A DNA stretch of 64,000 nucleotides. Source: Flavobacterium psychrophilum. GTDB taxonomy: Bacteria > Bacteroidota > Bacteroidia > Flavobacteriales > Flavobacteriaceae. The position numbers and the translations under genes were made by a program. The notes beneath the pieces were generated by a model that saw only the letters and a list, made by a program, of their open reading frames with translations, was not told where the DNA came from and did not search any database. Location: contig CP012388.1 of NCBI GenBank assembly GCA_001708385.1, positions 1,302,001-1,366,000 on the forward strand. Reading direction: 5' to 3'. Shown piece after piece: positions 17,475 through 25,719 of this stretch. Positions within the stretch are counted from its first letter, which is position 1. Each line of letters opens with the position of its first letter.

Positions 17475-19367
17475 ATGCAGCAGGCACTGGAAATCCTAAA
17501 AAAATACTGGCAGCACGATACCTTTAGAGAACCTCAGGATAAGATAATCCAACAGGTACTTGAGGGTAAAGATACTTTTGCCCTAATGCCAACTGGCGGC
17601 GGCAAGTCGGTTTGCTTTCAGGTGCCCGCCATGATAAAAGAAGGCTTATGCATTGTAATATCGCCATTGGTTGCACTTATGAAAGACCAGGTTGCCAATC
17701 TTGCCAAACGCGACATTAAAGCTATTGCCCTTACCGGAGGCATTAGTACCGATGAACTAAGCAACCTGCTGGACAACTGTAAATTTGGCGGCTACAAGTT
17801 TTTATACCTTTCTCCCGAAAGGCTCCAGGCCGATTGGGTTATTGAGCGTATAAAAGAACTTCCCATAAACCTTGTTGCTGTAGATGAAGCACACTGTGTG
17901 TCGCAATGGGGACATGATTTTCGTCCCGCATACCTTAAGATCGCCGCTTTAAAAAAGCACCTGCCCCTTGTTCCGTTCCTTGCATTAACAGCATCGGCAA
18001 CACAAAGGGTACAGGATGATATTGTTACACAGCTTGCGCTGGATAAACCTGTAGTATTTAAAAAGTCGTTCGCACGCGAAAATCTCGCGTATATGGTTTT
18101 TGAAACAGAAGACAAACTGCACCGCATTCAGCAGATACTTACTAAAAATCCGGAGCCTTCTATTATATACGTCCGCAACCGTAAGTCGTGCCATGATGTA
18201 TCTGCCCAGTTAAATTCTTTGGGATATAAAGCAACATTCTATCACGGCGGACTGAAAGAAAAAGAGAAAGAAACCAACATGCAGGCATGGATGACCGAAA
18301 AAGCACAGGTAATTATTGCCACCAATGCATTTGGTATGGGTATAGACAAACCCAACGTAAAAACGGTGATCCATATTCAGCTGCCCGAAAATTTAGAAAA
18401 CTATTACCAGGAGGCTGGACGCGCAGGACGTAATGGGGTAAAATCGTTTGGGGTACTGCTTGTAAATCCTTCAGACGTAAACATTGGCAAACAGCAGTTT
18501 CTTGAGGTGCTTCCCGACAGGAAATTCTTAAAAGAAATATACAGCAGGCTTAACAGCTTTTTGCAGATAGCCTATGGCGAAGGTATAGACGAAACCTTTC
18601 CGTTTAACTTTAATAGTTTCTGCCAGCAATACAAACTTCCGGCAGCAAAAACATACAACGCCCTTCAGTTTTTAGACAGGCAGGGAGTGCTTACACTTTC
18701 GCAGCAATTTACAGAGAAAGTGGTTATGCAGTTTATAATAGACAGCAAAGAGATTATGCGCTACATAAGCCTTAATCCGGCAGATGAAGAAATGATGCTG
18801 GCGATACTGCGCAACTATCCGGGGATCTTTGATATGGAAACATCGCTTAACGCAGGCCTTATCACCCGCAAGGCAAAAGTATCCGAAGAACAGCTTACCA
18901 ACTTACTGGAACGCCTTGCCCAAAAAGATATTATTACTTACCGCAGCAGCGGAAACGACAGCAGCATTACATTCAACGAAGTTCGGGAAGATGAGCATAC
19001 TATAAACCGTATTGCTAAGTTCCTTGAAAATCAAAACGAGATAAAAACTAAGCAGTTTGATGCCATAATTGGATATGTAACTACCACAAACAGATGCAAA
19101 AGCCTTATTATTCTTGATTATTTTGATGAGGAAGAAAGTACAGACTGTGGCATATGCTCTTATTGCATTACAAAAAACCGTAAACCTGCCAGCCTTTTGG
19201 ATTCGGCGAATGCCATATTAGGATTATTAAAGGCTGATGCCTTAAATTCTAAAGAATTGGAACAGCAGCTTGACCTTACTCCGGAAGAAACCGTATTTGC
19301 GCTGCAAATTCTGCTGGAAAACCAAAGGGTTACAATAGACACGAACAACAAATACACACTGAAATAA
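17475..19367 (+). CDS. recQ: RecQ-family ATP-dependent DNA helicase
   Basis: 630 residues. Superfamily 2 motifs are intact: Walker A TGGGKS (40-45), DEAH box (137-140) followed by CVSQWGHDFRPAY (the RecQ aromatic-rich loop), TASATQR (motif III) and the QEAGRAGRNG motif VI. The zinc subdomain is present (RCKSLIILDYFDEEESTDCGICSYC, four Cys). The C-terminus is a winged-helix-like RQC part; no separate HRDC domain is evident, typical of many Bacteroidota RecQ proteins of this size. It unwinds DNA 3'-5' in recombination and repair. Its TAA abuts the fmt ATG directly, so the two are translationally linked. Confidence 0.95.
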   Translation: MQQALEILKKYWQHDTFREPQDKIIQQVLEGKDTFALMPTGGGKSVCFQVPAMIKEGLCIVISPLVALMKDQVANLAKRDIKAIALTGGISTDELSNLLDNCKFGGYKFLYLSPERLQADWVIERIKELPINLVAVDEAHCVSQWGHDFRPAYLKIAALKKHLPLVPFLALTASATQRVQDDIVTQLALDKPVVFKKSFARENLAYMVFETEDKLHRIQQILTKNPEPSIIYVRNRKSCHDVSAQLNSLGYKATFYHGGLKEKEKETNMQAWMTEKAQVIIATNAFGMGIDKPNVKTVIHIQLPENLENYYQEAGRAGRNGVKSFGVLLVNPSDVNIGKQQFLEVLPDRKFLKEIYSRLNSFLQIAYGEGIDETFPFNFNSFCQQYKLPAAKTYNALQFLDRQGVLTLSQQFTEKVVMQFIIDSKEIMRYISLNPADEEMMLAILRNYPGIFDMETSLNAGLITRKAKVSEEQLTNLLERLAQKDIITYRSSGNDSSITFNEVREDEHTINRIAKFLENQNEIKTKQFDAIIGYVTTTNRCKSLIILDYFDEEESTDCGICSYCITKNRKPASLLDSANAILGLLKADALNSKELEQQLDLTPEETVFALQILLENQRVTIDTNNKYTLK

Positions 19368-20315
19368 ATGGAACGCTTACGAATTGTATTTATGGGTACC
19401 CCCGAATTTGCCGTGGGAATACTTGACACGATATACCAGCACAACTATGATATTGTTGGAGTTATTACTGCTGCCGACAAACCCGCAGGCCGCGGACAAC
19501 AAATAAAATATTCGGCGGTAAAAGAGTACGCCCTTGAAAAAGGACTGCGCCTTTTACAGCCCACCAACCTTAAAGATGAAGTTTTTCTGGAAGAACTGAA
19601 AAGCCTTAATGCAAACCTCCAGGTTGTAGTAGCGTTCAGGATGCTACCGGAAGCCGTATGGAAAATGCCGTCGCTGGGTACTTTTAACCTGCACGCATCG
19701 CTATTACCACAGTATCGTGGTGCAGCACCTATCAACTGGGCGGTTATTAACGGCGAAACCACAACCGGCGTTACTACCTTTTTTATAGACGATAAGATTG
19801 ACACCGGAGCGATGATCCTAAAAGCATCGCTTGAAATTGGCCAAAACGAAAATGCAGGCCAGCTTCATGACCGACTGATGGATCTTGGTAAAGACACCGT
19901 TGTAAAAACACTAACGCTTATTGAGAACGGCAGCGCCGAAACTACAATTCAGCCGAATGACGATGATGTTAAGACTGCATACAAGCTAAACCGCGAAAAC
20001 TGCAAGATCGACTGGACAAAACCCGGTAACGAAATTCATAACCTTATACGCGGGCTTAGCCCCTACCCTGCCGCATGGTGTTTTTTTAAAGACAACGGAC
20101 AGGAATGGAACGTAAAAATATACGAGACAGCCTTTACCGAAGAAACACACGATAAACCTGCCGGAACGATACTTGCCGACAAAAAAGAAATAAGTGTTGC
20201 CGTTACAGACGGTTATATAAAAATACTGGCTTTACAGTTTCCGGGTAAGAAAAAAATGACAGCGAAAGAATTCCTTAACGGAATGACATTCTCGGGCGAA
20301 GCGACAGCCTCGTAA
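19368..20315 (+). CDS. fmt: Methionyl-tRNA formyltransferase
   Basis: 315 residues, normal length. It formylates initiator Met-tRNA using 10-formyl-THF in the cytoplasm. The formyltransferase catalytic triad is visible as Asn107 and His109 in FNLHASLLPQYRGAAPINWA and Asp145 in DDKIDTGAM. The C-terminal OB-like part (from about 205: KIDWTKPGNEIHNLIRGLSPYPAAW) is intact. It starts one base after the recQ stop codon (stop and start abut), so it depends on the recQ transcript. No peptide deformylase gene is adjacent here. Confidence 0.95.
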   Translation: MERLRIVFMGTPEFAVGILDTIYQHNYDIVGVITAADKPAGRGQQIKYSAVKEYALEKGLRLLQPTNLKDEVFLEELKSLNANLQVVVAFRMLPEAVWKMPSLGTFNLHASLLPQYRGAAPINWAVINGETTTGVTTFFIDDKIDTGAMILKASLEIGQNENAGQLHDRLMDLGKDTVVKTLTLIENGSAETTIQPNDDDVKTAYKLNRENCKIDWTKPGNEIHNLIRGLSPYPAAWCFFKDNGQEWNVKIYETAFTEETHDKPAGTILADKKEISVAVTDGYIKILALQFPGKKKMTAKEFLNGMTFSGEATAS

Positions 20316-20418
20316 CCCCCTGAATACGGGACTTTCACAAAAAATTAAGAAAAACAAGCCCCGCTGTCAACATTTTGGTAAAAGTTATTAACAATCGGTC
20401 GTAAAATCGCCTCAAACG

Positions 20419-20449
20419 CTTGCGTAGTTTGGATTTCCTATTAAATTTG
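20419..20449 (+). promoter_or_regulatory. Promoter of the HU gene
   Basis: CTTG (20419-20422), 19-nt spacer, TAAATTTG (20442-20449): a good Bacteroidota SigABfr promoter. It leaves a leader of about 50 nt before the ATG at 20505. Confidence 0.65.
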
Positions 20450-20504
20450 TAAGACAGGAATGTAAATAACACTATTTTTAACCAAACAATTAATAACAAT
20501 TATT

Positions 20505-20783
20505 ATGAACAAATCAGAATTAATCGACGCAATCGCTGCAGATGCAGGAATCTCTAAAGGAGCAGCTAAAAAAGCATTAGAGTCTTTTGTAACTAACGTG
20601 AGTGGCGCGCTTAACAAAGGCGGAAGAGTATCTCTAGTAGGTTTCGGATCTTGGTCAGTATCTGCAAGAGCTGCAAGAGAAGGAAGAAACCCTCAAACTG
20701 GTAAATCTATCAGCATTGCTGCTAAGAATGTTGTAAAATTCAAACCGGGAGCTGAGCTTGACGGATCTGTAAACACTAAATAG
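20505..20783 (+). CDS. hup: HU-family DNA-binding protein
   Basis: 92 residues, standard HU/IHF size. MNKSELIDAIAADAGISKGAAKKALESF is the dimerisation helix pair; GFGSWSVSARAAREGRNPQTGKSISI is the DNA-binding arm with the Arg-Asn-Pro tip; and VVKFKPGAEL the C-terminal strand. It bends and compacts DNA. It has a strong promoter (20419-20449) and terminator (20805), so it is a single-gene, probably highly expressed transcript, and its codon use looks more optimised than that of its neighbours by eye. Confidence 0.95.
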   Translation: MNKSELIDAIAADAGISKGAAKKALESFVTNVSGALNKGGRVSLVGFGSWSVSARAAREGRNPQTGKSISIAAKNVVKFKPGAELDGSVNTK

Positions 20784-20804
20784 TCTTTACAAAGTAAAAT
20801 ATAG

Positions 20805-20835
20805 AAAAGCCTCTCTTAAACGGGAGGCTTTTTTA
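20805..20835 (+). terminator. Rho-independent terminator of HU
   Basis: AAAAGCCTC with CTTAAAC-type loop, GGAGGCTTTTTT: strong hairpin with six T. Confidence 0.9.
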
Positions 20836-21042
20836 GTTTATATAAATCACTTCCCAGCGAAAGCCATCATTTTTTAGAAAAAAACAAGATATTACTATCC
20901 TCCTCATTGCAAATAGATTGCGAAATAATTAACTCAAAAATTAAAATTTCGTTACGTTTTTGGAGGCTATTTTTCTAAATGTTTGTGAATATTTTTGCCA
21001 GTTTATATTTTTTCTTTTAAATTTATTACAAAATGTAAGAAG

Positions 21043-21603
21043 ATGATTTCACTTAGACCTAAAAAAGGACACCTGCTGATAGCAGAACCTTCCACAATCG
21101 GAGATCTTTCTTTTAACAGATCGGTAATACTTCTTGCCGATCATAATGACGAGGGGTCTATTGGATTTATCATGAACAAACCGTTAGGCTACACCATCCA
21201 TGATCTTATCCCGGAGATTAGGGGAAATTTCAAGATCTTTAATGGTGGGCCGGTAGAGCAGGATAATTTATACTTTATCCACAATGTACCGGAGCTGATA
21301 CCGGACAGCATTGAAATATCCAATGGAATATACTGGGGTGGCGACTTTGAGTCTACCAAAGACCTGATAAACCAGGGGCTTATTAAAAAGAACAACATAC
21401 GTTTCTTTTTAGGCTATACCGGATGGGAGGCACACCAACTTGATGATGAACTGGAAGAAAACTCATGGATCGTAACCCAGAATGGCTATGACAATAAGAT
21501 CATAGGCAAATCCAGCGCTTCGTTCTGGAAAGAAAAGATAATGGAACTTGGCGGCGAATACCTTATATGGTCTAACGCGCCGGAGAATCCTACTCTAAAT
21601 TAG
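21043..21603 (+). CDS. YqgE/AlgH family protein
   Basis: 186 residues from the ATG at 21043, which gives the family N-terminus (MISLRPKKGHLLIAEPSTIGDLSFNRSVILLADHNDEGSIGFIMNKP). The longest frame would add 16 codons that are not conserved-looking. YqgE/AlgH proteins are a widespread cytoplasmic family; in Pseudomonas AlgH affects alginate, but the biochemical role is open. GGPVEQDNLYFIHNVPEL and FLGYTGWEAHQLDDELEENSW are the other signature blocks. Its stop overlaps by 4 bp the stop of the convergent aminotransferase gene. Confidence 0.9.
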   Translation: MISLRPKKGHLLIAEPSTIGDLSFNRSVILLADHNDEGSIGFIMNKPLGYTIHDLIPEIRGNFKIFNGGPVEQDNLYFIHNVPELIPDSIEISNGIYWGGDFESTKDLINQGLIKKNNIRFFLGYTGWEAHQLDDELEENSWIVTQNGYDNKIIGKSSASFWKEKIMELGGEYLIWSNAPENPTLN

Positions 21604-22439
21604 CTAAAACGTATTTTGGCATTAAGCCTTTTTACAAGATCAGATGCCAGGGTGGCTACAAACTCCTTCTTACGGTATTTGGTTATGGGCTGAATGCCTT
21701 TTATTACGTTTGTAATAAACAACTCATCGGCCTTTTGCAGGTCAAACGGCGATATGGAAACCTCTGATACTTCAAGGTTTTCAATTTTCTTAGCCAGTTC
21801 CAGTATTTGTTTACGCATAATTCCGTTAAGGCAGCCATCGGCAACCGGAGGAGTAACAAGCTTGTTACCTGTAAGCATAAATAAATTCCCCTGAAGGGCT
21901 TCAACTACATTCTTCTCATCGTTAAGCAGCAGGCAGTTTTGCAGGTCATTTTCGCGCGCATACACGCTTCCTGTAATCTGTACCATCTTGTTGGTGCTTT
22001 TCAGGGTAGAAAGCAACTGCTTGGTAACATAAAAATCACGGAACAGATCTACCTCATACGCACCATCTGTAATTGTATACAATGGTTGCGTTAAGGCTTC
22101 GGCAGTTACAATAAACTCAACGTCGTTGTTTATTGGCAGGTAAAAACCGCCGGGTTTCCTGAATACCGATATCCTTACCCTATAGGCAGGAGCAGCAGGC
22201 AGGGAGTTTACGAGCAGCATAACCTGTTCTTCCACATACTCCATTGTGAAAGCCATAGGAATCTCCATCCTTACAATACGCAGGGATGCCATAAGCCTGA
22301 AATAATGGTCTTCCAGAAAAAGCACCTTACCATCAAGCACCCTTAAGGTTTCAAAAATAGAGTCGCCATACAGAAAAGCCCTGTTTTCGTGAATGGATAT
22401 ATTAGATTCGGCAACAAGCGCACCGTTGTAGTTGATCAT
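21600..22439 (-). CDS. Class IV aminotransferase (4-amino-4-deoxychorismate lyase / BCAT-like)
   Basis: 279 residues, PLP fold type IV. ENRAFLYGDSIFETLRVLDG and FLEDHYFRLMASLRIV are the N-terminal signature; the PLP lysine is in LLSTLKSTNKM; NVVEALQGNLFMLTGNKLVTPP and GCLNGIMRKQILELA bind the phosphate. The family covers branched-chain aminotransferases, D-amino-acid aminotransferases and aminodeoxychorismate lyase; the short length and lack of BCAT-specific features favour PabC-like, but this is not certain. Start ATG 22439. A terminator T-run ends right at its start codon, and a TAnnTTTG box sits just upstream. Confidence 0.8.
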   Translation of the reverse strand: MINYNGALVAESNISIHENRAFLYGDSIFETLRVLDGKVLFLEDHYFRLMASLRIVRMEIPMAFTMEYVEEQVMLLVNSLPAAPAYRVRISVFRKPGGFYLPINNDVEFIVTAEALTQPLYTITDGAYEVDLFRDFYVTKQLLSTLKSTNKMVQITGSVYARENDLQNCLLLNDEKNVVEALQGNLFMLTGNKLVTPPVADGCLNGIMRKQILELAKKIENLEVSEVSISPFDLQKADELFITNVIKGIQPITKYRKKEFVATLASDLVKRLNAKIRFS

Positions 22440-22471
22440 AAAAAAAGCCCTGAAAATTCAGGGCAAATATA
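22440..22471 (-). terminator. Terminator overlapping next gene's promoter (minus strand)
   Basis: Minus strand: GCCCTG, loop, CAGGGC, seven T, immediately before the aminotransferase ATG. A -7 box (TATATTTG, 22464-22471) abuts the hairpin, so the hairpin that ends the START-like gene would lie at the start of the next transcript. Confidence 0.7.
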
Positions 22472-22491
22472 ACTTATATAAGAAAGAATTC

Positions 22492-22884
22492 CTAAACCGA
22501 TCCTAAAACATGCTTAAGGTCAGATATCTGGTTTTCCCAAAGCTGTTTAGACTCCTGCATATCGTTCTGTTCGGCAAAGTCTACAACCACAAGCGACACG
22601 TCTTTGGTTATTTCATCTACCTGTATGCGAAGTTCGAAGAAATACTCTCCGTCTTTATTATCGTCATCAATCCAACGGAATTTAACCTTCTCGCCCGACT
22701 TCTTAGAAGACATCCTTGCTTTTTCTTCCGCATCATCCCAGATAAAAGTAAAGAACTCTCCTCTTGAGTTTACGTTATCTGCAAACCATTCAGAAAGGCC
22801 TGACGGAGTAGATATGTACTGATACAAAAGTTGCGGCGACGAGGTTATAGGAAACTCTAGTTCATATTTAATTTTTTCGTCCAT
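22492..22884 (-). CDS. START-like (AHSA1/SRPBCC) domain protein
   Basis: 130 residues. ELEFPITSSPQLLYQYISTPSGLSEWFADNV is the opening strand-helix of the START-like fold, and FRWIDDDNKDGEYFFELRIQVDEITKDVSLVVVDFA continues the sheet. The protein ends with an amphipathic helix (LWENQISDLKHVL). Small bacterial members bind hydrophobic ligands or are AHSA1-like; no ligand can be named. The transcript ends in the hairpin at 22440. The tRNA-Met gene lies upstream on the other strand. Confidence 0.82.
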   Translation of the reverse strand: MDEKIKYELEFPITSSPQLLYQYISTPSGLSEWFADNVNSRGEFFTFIWDDAEEKARMSSKKSGEKVKFRWIDDDNKDGEYFFELRIQVDEITKDVSLVVVDFAEQNDMQESKQLWENQISDLKHVLGSV

Positions 22885-22968
22885 TGGTGTTTAAAATTTT
22901 TGGAAATATATAATATTTAACATTCATAAAAAAGGGTTTTGAAAAATAATTTTTTTCTTGCTTTTTTA

Positions 22969-22999
22969 TTTGGAACATTTAAATAAAGCCTTATATTTG
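22969..22999 (+). promoter_or_regulatory. Promoter of tRNA-Met
   Basis: TTTG (22969-22972), 19-nt spacer, TATATTTG (22992-22999): full consensus Bacteroidota promoter, 36 bp before the tRNA. Confidence 0.8.
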
Positions 23000-23034
23000 C
23001 ACCCGCATTGAGAGATGTAATACAAACCGAAAAT

Positions 23035-23108
23035 GGCGAGGTAGCTCAGTCGGTTAGAGCGCAGGATTCATAACCCTGAGGTCACGGGTTCAACTCCCGT
23101 CTTCGCTA
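23035..23108 (+). tRNA. tRNA-Met (anticodon CAU)
   Basis: A 74-nt cloverleaf: acceptor GGCGAGG with CTTCGCT (G-U pairs at 1-72 and 6-67), D-arm GCTC...GAGC, anticodon loop TTCATAA with CAT at 23069-23071, T-arm ACGGG TTCAACT CCCGT. CCA is not encoded. The paired acceptor end (G1-U72) and AGTCGGTT D-loop fit an elongator-type tRNA; a CAU tRNA could also be the Ile2 tRNA modified by TilS, but the sequence fits Met better. Confidence 0.92.
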
Positions 23109-23115
23109 CGAAAAC

Positions 23116-23150
23116 AACCCTAACTAATAATCAAAAGGTTAGGGTTTTTT
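23116..23150 (+). terminator. Rho-independent terminator of tRNA-Met
   Basis: AACCCTAAC, 13-nt loop, GTTAGGGTT, then TTTT, 8 bp after the tRNA. Confidence 0.85.
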
Positions 23151-23227
23151 ATTGCCTTATACTTTCCTTTTTAATCGGCTATTGGTTATTTTTATTGACT
23201 GTATTTACTTTAAAACCAAATGTAACG

Positions 23228-23710
23228 ATGAGCGATAGCATTTTTTTGATTTTTATTACATGCGGATTGGTTCTCGGCTATTTTGGCTATCGTATTATGA
23301 AAAGTCATATTGATAAACAAAATCAAAGAAAAGAAGCTGAACAGCTAAAAAATCAGGATTACCAAAAAGTCGTTAAGGCCCGTGAGGAACAAAAGTTGAA
23401 TCAAACTAAACATTTTAGCGTCAAAGTACTTAACAACGCTGTGGCAAAAATGTATTTTACCTCCATTATCAAACAGTATCAAATTGTTGAATTAATTCCG
23501 GAAGGCGTTTATTCAGAAGGCTCGCAAATTATCAATATATTATTTGACGCCGAGGAGGTTGGATATATCACAGCAAGCTATAAAAATAATCTAAAAGAAA
23601 TATGCGAAGGCGGGAATTATCTGGCTTACATTACCTATATAGATTGGGATTACGCTGACCCTTGCTTTAGCTTTATACATGCAGACATAACTGTAGAATA
23701 CAAAGAGTAA
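23228..23710 (+). CDS. Membrane-anchored HIRAN-like protein (paralogue 1)
   Basis: 160 residues from the ATG at 23228. That start aligns with the paralogue at 24547 (SDSIFLIFITCGLVLGYFGYRI versus TNTDYFIFVAAGLVLGYIAYRI). One N-terminal membrane helix is followed by a charged linker (DKQNQRKEAEQLKNQ). The C-terminal domain (KVLNNAVAKMYFTSIIKQYQIVELIPEGVYSEGSQIINILFDAEEVGYITASYKNNLKEICEGGNYLAYITYIDWD) has the pattern of HIRAN domains (large-value strand, G-Y-x-x-x, xxAxxLxxxxxxGxxxxAxV), usually a nucleic-acid-end binding module. A membrane-anchored HIRAN would be unusual. Confidence 0.6.
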   Translation: MSDSIFLIFITCGLVLGYFGYRIMKSHIDKQNQRKEAEQLKNQDYQKVVKAREEQKLNQTKHFSVKVLNNAVAKMYFTSIIKQYQIVELIPEGVYSEGSQIINILFDAEEVGYITASYKNNLKEICEGGNYLAYITYIDWDYADPCFSFIHADITVEYKE

Positions 23711-23734
23711 AGCCAACCTACGTTGGCTTTTTTT
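23709..23734 (+). terminator. Rho-independent terminator
   Basis: AAAGCCAAC, loop CTAC, GTTGGCTTT, T-run. It starts at the stop codon of paralogue 1 and may also serve the convergent zinc-ribbon gene. Confidence 0.8.
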
Positions 23735-23945
23735 ATTTCTTCTCTAAACTATCGTCTATACTTTTTCTGTATTTTGTTATTTCGTCCAGTTGCTCCTTTG
23801 CTTTAGTGCTGGACTCTTTACCCAAGCTTATAGTATTTCCGCAACCCGGGCAGGTAAGCGGCACGCCCATTAGTAACTGGAAGGGATCAAACGGAATGCC
23901 TGTTTTGCACACCGGGCATGGTATGGTTTGTTTTATATCTGTCAT
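23733..23945 (-). CDS. Small zinc-ribbon protein, 70 aa
   Basis: Two CPxC knuckles: CPVCKTGIPFDP and CPGCGNTISL, 24 residues apart, which would hold one zinc ion. The C-terminal half is a charged helix (KEQLDEITKYRKSIDDSLEKK). Probably a cytoplasmic nucleic-acid or protein-binding peptide; function unknown. Convergent with the HIRAN-like gene, and probably using the same hairpin as terminator. Confidence 0.7.
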   Translation of the reverse strand: MTDIKQTIPCPVCKTGIPFDPFQLLMGVPLTCPGCGNTISLGKESSTKAKEQLDEITKYRKSIDDSLEKK

Positions 23946-24023
23946 TAGTAATTCATTTTGTTAGACACTGTAAACTTAGGTCTTTCTTTTAGTATAAACT
24001 ATAGAAGTCATAGCCAAACGACT

Positions 24024-24042
24024 GCTACGTCGCAATCGTAGC
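24024..24042. repeat. Short palindrome GCTACG-N7-CGTAGC
   Basis: Small hairpin in the 201-bp gap between the zinc-ribbon gene and the next plus-strand gene; outer bases GACT/AGTC extend the symmetry loosely. Confidence 0.4.
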
Positions 24043-24146
24043 GACAAGAATAGTCATTCAATTCTGCTATCTCAAGTGCATACTTTAACAAGTTTTTAGT
24101 GTTAATACAATAATAATTAACCAACTAATAACAGTACCTTTCTGCG

Positions 24147-24479
24147 ATGATGATGAAGAGAGATTTTATTGAAGTGTACGACAGACTTAAAGATTTAAAC
24201 AATGAATTCCTAGAGAAACAGGAGATTAAATATGAGGAAGGAAAATTAAAAAAAGCTACAGATGACAAGCTTGAATACATTATATATGAAAGCGCAACAA
24301 TAATATGCTCCAAAATTGAACTTGAAGATATCTTTTTTAAGGGACGGAGCGATAGGTACAGAGCAAAATATAAACTCACAAGTATATACGAAGCTGCAAA
24401 TTATAACGCATATATAACAGATTATTTATGGCAGCTTAAAAAACATATTATAACGTTAAACAAATTACCTGTCTATTAA
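24147..24479 (+). CDS. Hypothetical protein, 110 aa
   Basis: ORF starts with three consecutive ATG codons (24147, 24150, 24153), so the exact start is unclear. Helical, charged: DFIEVYDRLKDLNNEFLEKQEIKYEEGKLKKATDDKLEYIIYESATIICSKIELEDIFFKG. No signal peptide, no family recognised. It lies between the two HIRAN-like paralogues with gaps of 201 and 67 bp. Lower confidence than its neighbours. Confidence 0.45.
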   Translation: MMMKRDFIEVYDRLKDLNNEFLEKQEIKYEEGKLKKATDDKLEYIIYESATIICSKIELEDIFFKGRSDRYRAKYKLTSIYEAANYNAYITDYLWQLKKHIITLNKLPVY

Positions 24480-24546
24480 TGCTTCGCTACTTTTTTGATA
24501 CCTTTAATGATAACAAATCAACGGAAACCAATTAATACGCAACCAG

Positions 24547-25083
24547 ATGACCAATACTGATTATTTTATTTTTGTAGCAGCCGGATTAGTGCTGGGCTAT
24601 ATCGCTTATCGTATTAAAGCGAAACAGGACGCCAAAAAGGAGGGCAATAAAAAAATTCAGGATCCGACAGTAGCCAAAAATACTGTTTCGGTCGTGGAAA
24701 AATTTGAAGACGGCGAAATTGAACGCCTGCAAACACCGGGCTTTGAAAAAGTAGCCGAAATAAGGAACGAAAAAGATTTTGATGCAACTGTCAATTTTAA
24801 ATTGGAAACTACTAATACCATAGATGCACAGAGACATTTAACTGCTATTATAAAGGAGTATCAGATTATTGACATTGTACCCGAGCCTAACAGTTTCGAA
24901 AACTCATTGGTAGTAAAGCTGGAGCGTACACAGCTTGGTTATGTGCCCGAAAGCATAGCCCAAAAAGTAAATGAGATTCACGAAAGCGGCAACTACCTGG
25001 CTTATATCAGCTATATAGATTTGGACATTACAAGTACTGATTACACCTTAAATGTTGATGTTGTTATTGAGTATAAAGAATAG
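24547..25083 (+). CDS. Membrane-anchored HIRAN-like protein (paralogue 2)
   Basis: 178 residues, paralogue of 23228-23710 over its whole length. N-terminal membrane helix YFIFVAAGLVLGYIAYRI, then a charged linker with KEDGEIERLQTPGFEK, then the HIRAN-like domain: TTNTIDAQRHLTAIIKEYQIIDIVPEPNSFENSLVVKLERTQLGYVPESIAQKVNEIHESGNYLAYISYIDLD. The LGYVPESIAQ motif is the closest match to the canonical HIRAN signature in either copy. The next gene starts 23 bp downstream (25107), suggesting an operon. Confidence 0.62.
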   Translation: MTNTDYFIFVAAGLVLGYIAYRIKAKQDAKKEGNKKIQDPTVAKNTVSVVEKFEDGEIERLQTPGFEKVAEIRNEKDFDATVNFKLETTNTIDAQRHLTAIIKEYQIIDIVPEPNSFENSLVVKLERTQLGYVPESIAQKVNEIHESGNYLAYISYIDLDITSTDYTLNVDVVIEYKE

Positions 25084-25106
25084 AAAAAACGCCTAACTAA
25101 CAATCA

Positions 25107-25604
25107 ATGACCGATCAACAAATTATTATAATACTACTTTGTAACATTCTTATAGCAGGTATTATTATTTTCATAGTGTTTAAATACATTTATAAAAATG
25201 CAAAACCTACCGTAAATAATATTGCCTACGGGTCTGCTACCGTGGGCAACCTTTCGAATGCCATAAAAATTTCATCCCGACCATTTTTATTTGGTTTAGA
25301 AAAGAAATTCATCAATAGTGAAGAACTTTATTTTGATGATCAGAATTTATATGCAGCGAATAAAGAAGGCCAGATTGCGACTTTCAGCCTCCTTACAATA
25401 AAAGAACTTAGCCGTACCAGTGTTCAGATTAATAAGCGTCCCGTCTGGCAAATTATACTTTTACAGAATAATGCCGATGACATAAACCTTAAATTCACCC
25501 ATAACTATTCGCTTTGGAATAAAAGCTTCTATCACTTTTATCTGAAAGTACAGGAGATAAATCCCGATGCTGTAAAATCGAAGTGGAGCTTGTGGAGAAT
25601 GTAA
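25107..25604 (+). CDS. Membrane-anchored hypothetical protein, 165 aa
   Basis: One N-terminal membrane helix (IIIILLCNILIAGIIIFIVFKYI), then a 130-residue soluble domain with strand-rich pattern (SSRPFLFGLEKKFINSEELYFDDQNLYAANKEGQIATFSLLTIKELSRTSVQI) reminiscent of PH-like domains; ends in an aromatic tail KSKWSLWRM. Family not recognised. It follows the second HIRAN-like gene by 23 bp, so it is likely in the same transcript and may work at the same membrane. Confidence 0.55.
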   Translation: MTDQQIIIILLCNILIAGIIIFIVFKYIYKNAKPTVNNIAYGSATVGNLSNAIKISSRPFLFGLEKKFINSEELYFDDQNLYAANKEGQIATFSLLTIKELSRTSVQINKRPVWQIILLQNNADDINLKFTHNYSLWNKSFYHFYLKVQEINPDAVKSKWSLWRM

Positions 25605-25719
25605 TTATCCATAGCCTGCAAACCTAAGTCGATAATCCCTCAAACTTATACTTTTCTTAAAGTAATTGGCTTTCCACCGGCTAATTTTTAAATTAGTAAC
25701 AACCAAAAAATCAATTACC

